Source of the DNA: an uncultured Alphaproteobacteria bacterium
GTDB lineage: Bacteria > Pseudomonadota > Alphaproteobacteria > CAAHEQ01 > UBA3637
Direction of reading: 5' to 3'
DNA length: 35,327 nt
Assembly: GCA_944392785.1 (NCBI GenBank)
Contig: CALXXW010000024.1
Coordinates: 73,744-109,070, forward strand
Part shown: piece by piece, positions 16,301 through 25,464 of the stretch
Layout of the letters: every line of letters starts with the position of its first letter
Position numbering within the stretch: the first letter of the stretch is position 1
Made by a program: the position numbers and the translations under genes
The notes under the pieces: model-generated
Databases searched by the model: none
What the model was told of the DNA's origin: nothing
The model's input: the letters and a program-made list of their open reading frames with translations, nothing else

Positions 16301-17221
16301 TTACTCAGCCAATAATTTTTGTGCCAGCGCTCTGTTTTCCGATCGGAATCGAGATAACGATAAAAGAGCTCGGACCAGCGCCAACTCATAGAACGGTAGT
16401 GTCCCCGTATCCAACAGTAGATCTTCCGGCGCTTTCATAAACATACGCAACTGCCACGTTAACACGCCTTTAGCCGTTTCCGAATCCAAAAATTGGTTAA
16501 TACCATCGGTATAAACCCACTCGTTTGTTCCTAAATTTTGCGGCATTTGACCGGTTGCCTCATAGACATCCACCTGTGCCGTCATAAAGTCTAACGCCTG
16601 ACGCGGAATCACTATCGGAGAATAGCCGCCAATATGATTATAGGCTATAGCCGGTTTTTCAATAAGACGGCCATTATGAATAATCGCATTATTACTGACA
16701 TCCTCTTTTTCAATACCCGTGCATAAGATTTGACTTTCATCAGATAAAAAGGCTTGGACGATTCGTTGCAAATGCGTATTTTGGGAATCTTTAGAAAGAA
16801 TAACATCATCTGGGAAAATCATTACCCCATGACGCTCTGGGGAAAGTCGGTGCGCCAACCCCAATACATGAGCCGTTCCTAAGGGCTCTTTTTGGATAGC
16901 AAACTTTAAATCCACATCGGACGGCAAAAAAGTAGAGGCCAATATATCTGCGATGGCTATTCGACCGGCTTTACGCAATTTCTGTTCTGTGACCGTATCA
17001 GAGGCCAAAGCTTCCCGAAACTGTTTCACCGTTTCCTCATTGGAACAAACAATCGTGATATGGCGTCCTCCCATTTTGATAATATCGTGCAACAAGACAT
17101 CTATCAGACGCACATCGCCGAAAGGCAATAACGATTTGTGTGCTATACTTTTAGAGTGCGGATAATTTCGTGTACTTTTTCCCCCGCACGGAATGATAAA
17201 CTCTATATTTTCCAACATCAT
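16301..17221 (-). CDS. GalU-like nucleotidyltransferase
   Basis: A 306-residue protein of the NTP-transferase (GT-A-like) fold. The N-terminal PCGGKSTRNYPHSKSIAHKS resembles the nucleotide-binding loop G-x-G-T-R-x6-K of GalU and RfbA, with GGKSTR instead of GxGTR; further marks are EPLGTAHVLGLA (about residues 112-123) and FPDDVI (about 136-141) with the metal-binding Asp. It probably joins a nucleoside triphosphate and a sugar 1-phosphate, but the substrate cannot be told and it is too divergent to call GalU. It overlaps pgeF by four bases and is the last gene of the lgt run. Confidence 0.75.
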   Translation of the reverse strand: MMLENIEFIIPCGGKSTRNYPHSKSIAHKSLLPFGDVRLIDVLLHDIIKMGGRHITIVCSNEETVKQFREALASDTVTEQKLRKAGRIAIADILASTFLPSDVDLKFAIQKEPLGTAHVLGLAHRLSPERHGVMIFPDDVILSKDSQNTHLQRIVQAFLSDESQILCTGIEKEDVSNNAIIHNGRLIEKPAIAYNHIGGYSPIVIPRQALDFMTAQVDVYEATGQMPQNLGTNEWVYTDGINQFLDSETAKGVLTWQLRMFMKAPEDLLLDTGTLPFYELALVRALLSLSRFRSENRALAQKLLAE

Positions 17222-17862
17222 CTGATTTTCTCCCCTCGAATCATAATAGCGCTCAACTGACGTATGGTTGATACCGGATCTCGACGATAGCTCATGTATT
17301 GTAGATCCGTCTTTGTATCATCGCCCACTGTTTCAACTTGTTGCACACCGGCACGTTGCAAGCGCCATCGCACATACGCCGCCAAATCAAAAAGGTATTT
17401 TCCTTTTCCTTGAGGCGTAAACAAGCGATGTTCTGTCACCGGAAATAAGGAACGCATATCCTCTCCGGCCTCAAAGCTAGCCCGCTGTAAATGAGGTCCT
17501 ATTGCCGCCACCATTGTTTCCGTTTGAGCCCCCAGTTTCAACATCTTAAGAACTGTCGTTTCTAAAATCCCCTGAAAAGAACCTTTCCATCCGGCATGTA
17601 CAGCACCAATAACCGGCTTATGTGTATCCGCCAACAAGACGGGAGCACAATCTGCCGTACGCACCATCAACGGCACTCCCGGCAACGTCGTCACCAGCGC
17701 ATCTGCTACCACCTCTTGTTGAGGCAGTTCTTTCACAACGGCCACTTCGGCAGAATGCACCTGCCGTAGCCCTATAGGCGGAGTTATTTTTTGTGATTCC
17801 CGAGCATTATAAAACGCCGCGTAAATCCAGCTAATTTTATTTAAATACGGTGTCTGTTTCAT
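17218..17862 (-). CDS. pgeF: PgeF/YfiH-family purine nucleoside phosphorylase (laccase-domain protein)
   Basis: A 214-residue member of the Cu-oxidase_4 (DUF152) family. Members act on purine nucleosides, and the E. coli protein is also reported to clear misincorporated residues from peptidoglycan precursors. The zinc ligands are visible in RQVHSAEV, ADCAPVL and HAGWKG. The usual IGP-C/A stretch reads IGPHLQRASFEAG here. Length is slightly under the usual 240-260, mainly at the N-terminus. Four-base overlaps on both sides place it in an operon with the DUF2062 gene and the nucleotidyltransferase; lgt-pgeF linkage is common in Alphaproteobacteria. Confidence 0.9.
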   Translation of the reverse strand: MKQTPYLNKISWIYAAFYNARESQKITPPIGLRQVHSAEVAVVKELPQQEVVADALVTTLPGVPLMVRTADCAPVLLADTHKPVIGAVHAGWKGSFQGILETTVLKMLKLGAQTETMVAAIGPHLQRASFEAGEDMRSLFPVTEHRLFTPQGKGKYLFDLAAYVRWRLQRAGVQQVETVGDDTKTDLQYMSYRRDPVSTIRQLSAIMIRGEKIR

Positions 17863-18458
17863 GAGACGATTTTTCCTTGACCGGCCAACAAGCGAGCGGC
17901 CTCCTTCTGTGCACGTCGTTGTGCTCTTTTTTCTTCAAAACGCATCGTCAGATAATACCCGGCAACAGCACTCAACACCATCCAAGGCAAACATCCGACA
18001 GCCATGGAGATACCCCAATCTTGTAAGAGCAATTTAAAGAAATGCGTCCACTTTTCAACAAACGTCAAGTTTTGCATAAAACTCTCATGAAGTGTCCCCT
18101 GTAAACTGGCATACCCTGAAATGGAATCGAAACGTCCCCGCATAATCTGTCCTGTCACATAAAACAAATAATATGTCGGAATCATCGTCACCACATTTGT
18201 TATCCACGTCCACGCACATCCCAGAACCAATGAAAAGTGCCACTTCAACACTTTCCGACAGAATACCCACGTCATAAAGACAAGCCACATCTGAATGCCG
18301 ATAAGCGGTGTCATCGCCCAAGCCAAGCCGACAGCGACACCTCGAGCCTTATATTCCGGCGGATGAGGTGATCGCAGTAGCGGGATTAACAATCGCATAC
18401 GCAACAATCGCACCATATTTTCCCACAAAGTTTTGGCCTTTGGTTTACGTGACATCAA
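17859..18458 (-). CDS. DUF2062 inner-membrane protein
   Basis: A 199-residue protein with three or four membrane segments, matching the DUF2062 pattern: SPHPPEYKARGVAVGLAWAM, then TPLIGIQMWLVFM, then TWITNVVTMIPTYYLFYVTG. The C-terminus is highly charged (RFEEKRAQRRAQKEAARL) and likely cytoplasmic. No biochemical role is established for the family. It sits between lgt and pgeF with four-base overlaps to both, so the three proteins are made from one message. Confidence 0.88.
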   Translation of the reverse strand: MMSRKPKAKTLWENMVRLLRMRLLIPLLRSPHPPEYKARGVAVGLAWAMTPLIGIQMWLVFMTWVFCRKVLKWHFSLVLGCAWTWITNVVTMIPTYYLFYVTGQIMRGRFDSISGYASLQGTLHESFMQNLTFVEKWTHFFKLLLQDWGISMAVGCLPWMVLSAVAGYYLTMRFEEKRAQRRAQKEAARLLAGQGKIVS

Positions 18459-19282
18459 AATTCTCCTTTAATTTTTTTCAAGGTTGCTTTTGGCGACGAG
18501 TGCATAATCAACCAACATCCGAATAGGATCATAGGAATGCACAATATCTGGCCCATCGTTAATTGTGCCATAATAAAGCCCAAATGCGCATCTGGTTCGC
18601 GAAAGAACTCTAAGGCAAAGCGCCCGACACCATACAGAATAAAAAAGAGACCGGTCAAAAAGCCCTGTCGCTCCCGATAGCGCGGCATGAACCACCAAAC
18701 GGCATTCAGCATAATGAACAACAACACTCCCTCTGTCAAAGCCTCATACAGCTGACTTGGATGACGTGGCTCCGGTCCACCCATCGGAAAGACAACGCCC
18801 CAAGGAACGGCATGCGTAATACGGCCGAACAATTCCCCGTTCATAAAGTTCGCCATTCGCCCCAAGAACAAACCTATGGGGGCGACACAGACCAGGATAT
18901 CCCCCATACTCAGCACCGGAATCTGTTTTTTCCGAGCAAACAAGAGGGTTGCAGCAATAACTCCCAGCAATCCGCCGTGAAAAGACATTCCTCCTTGCCA
19001 CACAGCCAAGATTTGCACCGGAAATTCCATAAAATACGACAAATTATAGAATAAAACATAGCCCAATCGTCCACCGATAACAACACCCAAAGTCGCCCAC
19101 ATTAAAAAATCATCGATTTTCAACCGTGTAAAGACACTATGGCTTTTATCCGACATATGCCGAGCCAATAGCCAGGCTCCTATCAATCCTAAAATATATG
19201 CCAAAGAATACCATCGGACAATCAACCATCCGATTTGAAAGGCAACCGGATCAACGCTGGGAAATGGAATACCTTGATACAT
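18455..19282 (-). CDS. lgt: Prolipoprotein diacylglyceryl transferase
   Basis: It transfers diacylglycerol from phosphatidylglycerol to the lipobox cysteine of prolipoproteins, the first step of lipoprotein maturation, in the inner membrane. The 275-residue polytopic protein carries the family motifs GGRLGYVLFYN, MSFHGGLLG, the signature GRMANFMNGELFGR and RHPSQLYEA. Start at 19282 is supported by AAGGAG five bases upstream and by a good promoter. It leads lgt-DUF2062-pgeF-nucleotidyltransferase. A likely substrate encoded in the window is the small lipoprotein at 30689-31084. Confidence 0.97.
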   Translation of the reverse strand: MYQGIPFPSVDPVAFQIGWLIVRWYSLAYILGLIGAWLLARHMSDKSHSVFTRLKIDDFLMWATLGVVIGGRLGYVLFYNLSYFMEFPVQILAVWQGGMSFHGGLLGVIAATLLFARKKQIPVLSMGDILVCVAPIGLFLGRMANFMNGELFGRITHAVPWGVVFPMGGPEPRHPSQLYEALTEGVLLFIMLNAVWWFMPRYRERQGFLTGLFFILYGVGRFALEFFREPDAHLGFIMAQLTMGQILCIPMILFGCWLIMHSSPKATLKKIKGEF

Positions 19283-19307
19283 TGTTTCTCCTTTTTATAT
19301 TGTTTCC

Positions 19308-19336
19308 AAGATAGGCTATTTCCCATCAAATGTCAA
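19308..19336 (-). promoter_or_regulatory. Promoter of the lgt operon
   Basis: Minus-strand TTGACA (19336-19331) and TATCTT (19313-19308) with a 17-base spacer; predicted start near 19301, about 18 bases before the ATG. Confidence 0.8.
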
Positions 19337-19452
19337 ATAAAACTTATCGGCGATAGGCTGATTTTCACAAGGCAAGAATAGTATTTCATTCCGAACAATC
19401 CGTGTTGGAAACTTGATAAGGTTAAGCTCTGTTTTTCGCCTTCTTCTCTCTG

Positions 19453-19486
19453 AAAAAAAAGAGCATTCCAAAACGAATGCTCTTTT
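19453..19486 (-). terminator. Rho-independent terminator of the 1013-residue gene
   Basis: A perfect 12-bp stem (AAAAGAGCATTC with GAATGCTCTTTT) and 6-base loop. On the minus strand the stem is followed by a T-run of eight (counting the last stem bases). It lies 20 bases beyond the stop at 19506. Confidence 0.95.
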
Positions 19487-19505
19487 GAGTATACCCTCAT
19501 GCTCT

Positions 19506-22500
19506 TTACATCGATTTGACACGATGCGCGATCCGTCCCAAAAGACCCCGTTGAGAGTCTTGATAAGCCGTTTCAAGGCGAGCACGTTGCTGAGACCTGG
19601 TTAAAGTCCCCATTTCTTGGGCCAATCGGTTATATACTTCGACCATAATAGGAGGCGGTTCTTTTGATAAATCAATATGCCCTCTACCATCTTTCAAAAA
19701 GATTTCGGCCAACGCATAAACCGTCACGCCATACACACTTTGCTGCGGATTATCGTGCAGCATTTTACCGGCAGCGATACGAGCCTCTACCACCTTGACG
19801 TTCAGTTCAGACTCTGTCCAACGACGACCATCCAAGGCGATATCTGCTCCCAAATTCGGACGCATCATATTACCCTTCATGGCAACCAACACATCAAATT
19901 TTTCCTGCTCATTCAAGTTATGGGTATTTTCACGCCAAGCATGTCCGGCTTGTTTGATAAACTCCAGGCAATCGCGCGCATCCTCTTTTGTCAAAGCGAA
20001 ACTACGACCCAAGAGCGAGCAAGAAACATTTGTTCCACTCACCCAGCGCGGTGTTGTCCTCAAATCACGCGCCAACTGCGTCAACATTCCCTGTGTCGCG
20101 GACAGAACCGCCTGATCAACAGATCTGACATCGCGACCATACAGTCTCATGGCACGCCGCGCCAATTCACTGCGAAGCGCATCCGCACGATTACCCAAGC
20201 GATTATACGCTCCGTAATTATGATTAAAGCGATCGGCACGGAAAGCATCAAAATGCCCCTCCAAAACAATGGGATTAATTTGAGGGAAACGAGCGGGAGG
20301 CTCTAGAACCTGAGGCACAGCCACTGTCTGAGAGCGCGTATCCCCTGCCGTTTCAGTCACTTTCGGCTTAACAACTGTCACTGTTTCGTCCGGCAAGGAA
20401 ACTTCTTCGGTAAAGTAGGGCTCTGGCATCTCCAAAGCATCCACCACAACATGCGGTTTTGATTCGGGCGTCTTGTCTTTAGCCAGATAACTCCATAATC
20501 CCCAGCCAAGGCCTAATGTACTGAGCCCCAACAGACCAACCATAGCCAAAAATGCCCGCAAACTTCCCTCTTTTCCATGGGTCGGCACTTTGTCCGGGCG
20601 AGACGTCTGAACAAATATCTCATCCGCCTCAAACGGTGTATTTTCGGTTGTATAACGTCGTGGCAACGGCTTAGTCACCTGCACGGGCAAATAGTCCTGG
20701 ATCCAATTTTCTTCGGCCGGCACCGCCTTGCCCGAAGCTGTTTCAACAACAGGCGATACAACGGACGGACGCGGATCCTTCACTCCTTGTAAATATAATT
20801 CATCCTGGAACAAACCGTCTGTTCTGGGTTCTTTGACCTTATAAACCCGCACCGGTGTAGAAGGTGTCGGCACAGCCGGCTCCGTCGAAGCGGCCTGAGT
20901 GACAACCGGTTTTGTTTGGACAACCGGAACAACCTCCGGTCTTTGTACAGCAACCTCTGTTTTCAAAGTCTGTTCTTGTACTCGGACGATAGCTCCCTTA
21001 CGGTGCTCGGCAATAGTTGCTTTAGCCATATCTCCCATCGGCGTAAACCACAACGGAGAGAACTCATTATACGCCGGCATATAATCTGCCGGAAGCCCCA
21101 TTAAGCGATTGTAATATGTAATACACCGAGAATCATTGTAGGCAATACGTGGCGTCAAGCCTTTAATACCCGTCATCTCCGTGCAGAAAGCGCCAAACGT
21201 TTCTTCCCACTCTTTTTTAAAGACTTCATACGGGTAGACACGTCCACCGACATGACCGGTTTTGACATAACTCATAAACATGGTATGCAGTTCCTCTCCA
21301 TAATCGCGCCATGTTTGAGAATCAGCCGTTAAAGACAAATTCCGCAGAACCGATTTTTTTCCCTGCACAGGTAAATTGTTCACAACCGGCGGCCGAGCCG
21401 TCATATTCGACAACACCGACGCTTCCTTTTTACTTTCAGGCAAGGCATGAAGCGTCTTAGTCGGCGGCAACGCCTGTGCCACCTTTGTTTCCGGTAGAGC
21501 GTGAGGCGTTTTAGTTGGCGGTAACGCCTGTGCTACTTTTGTCTCCGGTAAGGCATACAACGTCTTGGTCGGAGACAAGGAACGAACGGCGACCTCTTTC
21601 GCGTCTGCCAATGTCGCCATACTGTCCGAGATAATACGGCCGATTGATAGATCCCAATGATATGTGAACTCTGGCAACGTTAAATCATATTCTGCCGAAC
21701 GTCCCAACAAGTATTTCATAATCTGACGCACTTGCGGATTCTGATAGGCGTCTTCCGGCGTTATGTGTTGATTTTTCAAATACTGTGCGGCATGTTCTCC
21801 AAAGCGTAAGCGCAACATACGACGAATATCGACCTCGCTGATATCCGGGGAAGTCAATCGACGAATCATGTTAACAATGGTAGCATCACGCGACATTTTA
21901 GACGCTTCGGCGGCAGACAAAGCCTTGGCCAATTCGGCCTGCTCACGTTCCAAACGCTCATTCATCTGTTCGGTCAAGAAAGTATTTTCGACCAAATCCC
22001 CCAGAGACATATCCCATCCTTCATAAAAACGTTTACGTCCCAAAGGAGCTTTCGGTGATAAATGAAGTATTTTCTTCATCAAATTAACCGCGAACATTTG
22101 TTTTTCATACGCCCGCTTTTTTGAATCACCCAACCAACCCTTATTATAGTAATCGGCAAAAGACATATTCCACAGCTTTTCAAAAGCAGCTGCATCTGTA
22201 AGGGTATGTCCGACAACCGCCTCTAAGGCCGAACGCAGGTCTTTATTTTCCCATGCCTCCAAGGCTTTATCGTGAAGATATTGTTGACGCATTTTAGCAC
22301 GTCGAGCGGCATGCGCTTTCAGCGCCGCTTTCCGACGTCTTTCTCGAATACGCTCTGCTTTCATCCTGTCTGCCTCAGACGGATTCTGCAACACCTGTTT
22401 ATCGGTCTGACCTTTCTGCAGGGCCTTCTCCTTTGTTTGAGAAGACTCAGCCTGTTCCGGCATATGAATCCGCAAGGTTTTTTTCAGTGTTTTTTTGACC

Positions 22501-22547
22501 TCAACCGTTTCTTCGACAACGACTTCTGCTTTTGGTTTTTCAGCCAT
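19506..22547 (-). CDS. Unrecognised 1013-residue single-pass membrane protein with F-x3-W-x4-G repeats
   Basis: I do not recognise this protein. Residues 1-100 are very basic and probably coiled (for example 60-86). Five segments share F-x3-W-x4-G/A with fixed spacing: F122/W126/A131, F174/W178/G183, F294/W298/G303, F443/W447/G452 and F496/W500/G505. Residues 323-373 hold an 18-residue tandem repeat rich in Pro, Thr and Lys; 530-660 is Pro/Val-rich and probably disordered. One membrane helix lies at about 665-689, and 690-1013 is a mostly helical, probably periplasmic part with Cys843 and Cys860. The basic N-terminus suggests N-in/C-out topology. The start has AAGGAG six bases upstream and a consensus promoter; a strong terminator follows, so it is its own transcription unit. 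A structural or envelope-spanning role is only a guess. Confidence 0.9.
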   Translation of the reverse strand: MAEKPKAEVVVEETVEVKKTLKKTLRIHMPEQAESSQTKEKALQKGQTDKQVLQNPSEADRMKAERIRERRRKAALKAHAARRAKMRQQYLHDKALEAWENKDLRSALEAVVGHTLTDAAAFEKLWNMSFADYYNKGWLGDSKKRAYEKQMFAVNLMKKILHLSPKAPLGRKRFYEGWDMSLGDLVENTFLTEQMNERLEREQAELAKALSAAEASKMSRDATIVNMIRRLTSPDISEVDIRRMLRLRFGEHAAQYLKNQHITPEDAYQNPQVRQIMKYLLGRSAEYDLTLPEFTYHWDLSIGRIISDSMATLADAKEVAVRSLSPTKTLYALPETKVAQALPPTKTPHALPETKVAQALPPTKTLHALPESKKEASVLSNMTARPPVVNNLPVQGKKSVLRNLSLTADSQTWRDYGEELHTMFMSYVKTGHVGGRVYPYEVFKKEWEETFGAFCTEMTGIKGLTPRIAYNDSRCITYYNRLMGLPADYMPAYNEFSPLWFTPMGDMAKATIAEHRKGAIVRVQEQTLKTEVAVQRPEVVPVVQTKPVVTQAASTEPAVPTPSTPVRVYKVKEPRTDGLFQDELYLQGVKDPRPSVVSPVVETASGKAVPAEENWIQDYLPVQVTKPLPRRYTTENTPFEADEIFVQTSRPDKVPTHGKEGSLRAFLAMVGLLGLSTLGLGWGLWSYLAKDKTPESKPHVVVDALEMPEPYFTEEVSLPDETVTVVKPKVTETAGDTRSQTVAVPQVLEPPARFPQINPIVLEGHFDAFRADRFNHNYGAYNRLGNRADALRSELARRAMRLYGRDVRSVDQAVLSATQGMLTQLARDLRTTPRWVSGTNVSCSLLGRSFALTKEDARDCLEFIKQAGHAWRENTHNLNEQEKFDVLVAMKGNMMRPNLGADIALDGRRWTESELNVKVVEARIAAGKMLHDNPQQSVYGVTVYALAEIFLKDGRGHIDLSKEPPPIMVEVYNRLAQEMGTLTRSQQRARLETAYQDSQRGLLGRIAHRVKSM
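21432..21581 (-). repeat. 54-base tandem repeat encoding ALPxTK units
   Basis: Within the 1013-residue gene, residues 332-349 and 350-367 are near-identical 18-residue units built from ALPETKVAQ and ALPPTKT. A partial unit stands before (SPTKTLY) and after (ALPESK). At DNA level this is a 54-base direct repeat with about two full and two partial copies. Confidence 0.85.
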
Positions 22548-22587
22548 ATTTTTCTCCTTACATATACTTTTCCTATGTTATTCTTTA

Positions 22588-22615
22588 ATTATAGCATATA
22601 TAAAGAATTTGTCAA
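22588..22615 (-). promoter_or_regulatory. Consensus promoter of the 1013-residue gene
   Basis: Minus-strand TTGACA (22615-22610), 16-base spacer, TATAAT (22593-22588); both boxes are exact consensus. Predicted start near 22581, leader about 33 bases. This is the best-matching promoter I found in the window, so the gene is likely strongly expressed. Confidence 0.9.
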
Positions 22616-22624
22616 AATATTTTC

Positions 22625-24379
22625 TTAAACCGTCTGTATTTCCTTGGTTTTCGCATAAAACGAGCGTCGCCGCTGTGGATCAAGATCGACGCCCACTGTT
22701 GTGATGACTCCATTTTCTATAGTGCGAACAACCAACTCTATGGCATCAACGGACAAACGATCGCCCAGTTCCATATCGCCAAAAGCCGCCGCCATCACAT
22801 CTGCGATTGTACGATCCCTGACCCCTTGACTGACCTGCACACCATACATGCGCTCCAATTCGGCAAAAGTCGTTGAGGCAGCCAACGGAAAGTCTCCAAA
22901 AGCGTCTAACACTTCGGCAGCCTCCCCACCACCGAACAATCGATCCAACAAGCCTTGACGACGTGTCGAGGGAGAAACAACATAAATGCGATCTCCGACC
23001 ATCAGTTGCTTCACCGAAGAATAGGTCAAATCATTTCGCACCACCAATGTCGGACGAGCCCAACGAGGAATCTTTTCTCCCAGAACGGCCGGTGTTTTTT
23101 CACCTAACTCATACATAATCAAGGAACTATCCGTTAAACCGGGTAAGTCTATTTCCATTTTTACCGGCTCTTGGTAAAGACGCGGCACGACCACCCCGCA
23201 AAGGCGTGCTATAACGGGGATAAAGAAGCCCTGAATCAACAAGCTTAACAGAACCATTACAAAAATGATATTAAAAAAGAACTCTCCCTCGGGCAATTCG
23301 TAAATGATTGGAAGCAAAGCCAACAAAACCGATGTTGCACCTCGCAAGCCGACAAAGGAGATGAAATTTTTTTCATGGCGTGTATAGGACGAGAAAAAGC
23401 TTAAAATTCCCCAAATCATCATGGGACGAGCAAAAAACATCAGCAAAATTGCCAAAACAAGTGCAGGCTTCCAAACGGATATCAGTCCCTCCCAAGTCAC
23501 AAATAATCCCAAGGAAACAAACATAACAATTTGACACAACCACGTGATGGTTTGTTGAAATTTTGAAATTTGTGTATAGGCCTGTATTTTGTTATTACCA
23601 ACGATAACACCGGCGATATACACCGCCAAAAAACCACTCCCTCCCAACGCATCCACACAAGCAAATCCCAGCAACGCCAAGCCCAGCACAAAAATAGGAT
23701 ATAACGCCGGTTCCAATTTAATTTGATTAACCAACCAAATAATACCTCGCGCCAACACAAGGCCGCCCAGTGCACCGATTACCAATTGAGCGCCGAACAT
23801 CGGCGCCAAAGCCAAATAGTCTGTTGTTTGAATAATCTCGGGCCGACTGAGGATAAGCATACAGGAGATGGTTAAGAAAATTGCCATCGGGTCATTGGCT
23901 CCCGATTCGACCTCCAACGTTGCTTTTACTTTTTCACGCAGGTACAATCCTTTTGAACGCAACAGAAAAAAAACGGCGGCCGAATCCGTTGAACTAATCA
24001 TGGCGACCAGTAAAAAAGCCGAGACCCAACCGACATGCAGCGTATAGCGTGCCATCGGCGTCATCAAAACGGCTGTCAGGACTACACCTAACGTTGCCAG
24101 CAAAATAGCCGGCAAAGAAGCTTGCTTATACATTTTCATAGAGGTATGGAATCCACTGTCAAATAGGATTAAGGCCAACGCTATAGCCCCTAATCCGAAC
24201 ATCAAGCGCGGATGACGAATTTCCGACAGCACATCAAAACTGCTAAATCCAACGACCACCCCTAAGCACAAAAAAATCAAGATAAGCGGAATACCGACAC
24301 GCGTGGAAACCAGACTTGTCAAAATACTAATCACCAAGACCAACGACATCATAAGAATGGGTAGATCAATAAAATCCAA
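22625..24379 (-). CDS. CvrA/NhaP2-type cation:proton antiporter
   Basis: A 584-residue CPA1 antiporter with about twelve membrane segments in residues 1-390 and a cytoplasmic C-terminal half resembling TrkA-C/CorC-type domains. Conserved transport residues lie in ISSTDSAAVFFLLRSKG and LEVESGANDPMA. Length and domain order match E. coli CvrA (YcgO) and Vibrio NhaP2, which exchange K+ (and Na+) for H+, so potassium/proton exchange is the likely role. Translation probably starts at TTG (24379-24377), with AAGGAG eight bases upstream inside the end of the LOG gene; an ATG nine codons later is the alternative. The gap to the LOG gene is three bases. Confidence 0.9.
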   Translation of the reverse strand: MDFIDLPILMMSLVLVISILTSLVSTRVGIPLILIFLCLGVVVGFSSFDVLSEIRHPRLMFGLGAIALALILFDSGFHTSMKMYKQASLPAILLATLGVVLTAVLMTPMARYTLHVGWVSAFLLVAMISSTDSAAVFFLLRSKGLYLREKVKATLEVESGANDPMAIFLTISCMLILSRPEIIQTTDYLALAPMFGAQLVIGALGGLVLARGIIWLVNQIKLEPALYPIFVLGLALLGFACVDALGGSGFLAVYIAGVIVGNNKIQAYTQISKFQQTITWLCQIVMFVSLGLFVTWEGLISVWKPALVLAILLMFFARPMMIWGILSFFSSYTRHEKNFISFVGLRGATSVLLALLPIIYELPEGEFFFNIIFVMVLLSLLIQGFFIPVIARLCGVVVPRLYQEPVKMEIDLPGLTDSSLIMYELGEKTPAVLGEKIPRWARPTLVVRNDLTYSSVKQLMVGDRIYVVSPSTRRQGLLDRLFGGGEAAEVLDAFGDFPLAASTTFAELERMYGVQVSQGVRDRTIADVMAAAFGDMELGDRLSVDAIELVVRTIENGVITTVGVDLDPQRRRSFYAKTKEIQTV

Positions 24380-24382
24380 AAC

Positions 24383-25456
24383 TCAGTCTCCTTGATACTG
24401 TTTTTTTAATTGACTTAATTTATCGCTGATAACGGCCGTATCCCGACCGGATTTGGCCAAACGTTCATATAGGCGCGTGATTTCTTTATTTAAATAGGCA
24501 GTTTCGATTTCCTTTGACAACTGTTGCTGTGCAGCTTGTTTTCCCTGAGACAAGATGAAATCTTTTTCATCCAGAATAGCCGTGATACTTTCATCGGTTC
24601 GATAGCGTTTCTGATCAATAACATAGGGTAAATCATAAATAATTTTTTCCACGGCACGCATTGCGTTGGTCCGTGTCCCTTTTTTAGGATAATACCTGGC
24701 AATCATTTCAAAGGCTATGCTTGCCTCAAAGCTATCATCAACGACAATAAACGGCATAGCATCGGCGAAGCCTTTTAAATGCATTTCTTTCAGATACTCC
24801 AACAAATGATGGAAAAAACCTTCCACATTAAACAAGACGAAGGGCTTAAACGTTAAAAAACCGTCCTGCATCGCCACACAGTCATACGCCAATTCATCCA
24901 ATGTTCCCACTCCTCCCGGCGCAAAGATGACGAAATCTGCGGCCAACAGCTGCTTTTTACGCTCCTCAAGTGTATGAGCCACAATCACTTCGGAAAAAGC
25001 ATCCAACAGTTGATTTTTCTGATAGAGAGCAAAATACTCCTTTGTCGTCACGGCCTGAATCGGTTTTGTCGCCTCTGTTTGATTTTTGCTCTTTTGAGTC
25101 CAGGCGTCCAAAACTCCCTCTGCCACAGCCCCCATAATACCCCGAGAAGACAAGCCGAAGTTCAACCGATAATTCTGGCATCCAATGGCTTGTCCCAACA
25201 GATACGCCTCTTTTGCATAACCTTTATCATGTCCTGAACGAGAGCCTCCTGCCACAAAAACGCGCGTTGTTCCCTTTTTATTACGGGAAATCAGCTCAGA
25301 CGCAACTTGTGTTGAGGACACTTTGAGGTGATTTTTCCGACTTTCTCTGACGGATAGCCCCGATCCTCTTTTTAACGTAATATCAACAGTCGACGTCAAA
25401 GACGATGCCGTCCGCGAGACCTGTTTTGCCGTTCTTGTTGTTTTCTTTGTTTTCAT
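24383..25456 (-). CDS. LOG-family protein with basic N-terminal extension
   Basis: The core (about residues 65-260) has the lysine decarboxylase-like/LOG Rossmann fold: VAGGSRSG, an ERKKQLLAADFVI segment and the nucleotide-binding APGGVGTLDELAYD. LOG proteins release cytokinin-like bases from nucleoside 5'-monophosphates; many bacterial members are general nucleotide phosphoribohydrolases, so the substrate is open. At 357 residues it is far longer than typical LOGs (about 190). The extra parts are a basic Lys/Thr/Ser-rich N-terminus of about 60 residues and a charged helical C-terminus of about 80. The ATG at 25456 has no clear ribosome binding site, and a promoter lies only 8 bases away. It is first of a two-gene unit with the antiporter. 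Confidence 0.82.
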   Translation of the reverse strand: MKTKKTTRTAKQVSRTASSLTSTVDITLKRGSGLSVRESRKNHLKVSSTQVASELISRNKKGTTRVFVAGGSRSGHDKGYAKEAYLLGQAIGCQNYRLNFGLSSRGIMGAVAEGVLDAWTQKSKNQTEATKPIQAVTTKEYFALYQKNQLLDAFSEVIVAHTLEERKKQLLAADFVIFAPGGVGTLDELAYDCVAMQDGFLTFKPFVLFNVEGFFHHLLEYLKEMHLKGFADAMPFIVVDDSFEASIAFEMIARYYPKKGTRTNAMRAVEKIIYDLPYVIDQKRYRTDESITAILDEKDFILSQGKQAAQQQLSKEIETAYLNKEITRLYERLAKSGRDTAVISDKLSQLKKQYQGD

Positions 25457-25464
25457 TGAGTTGC

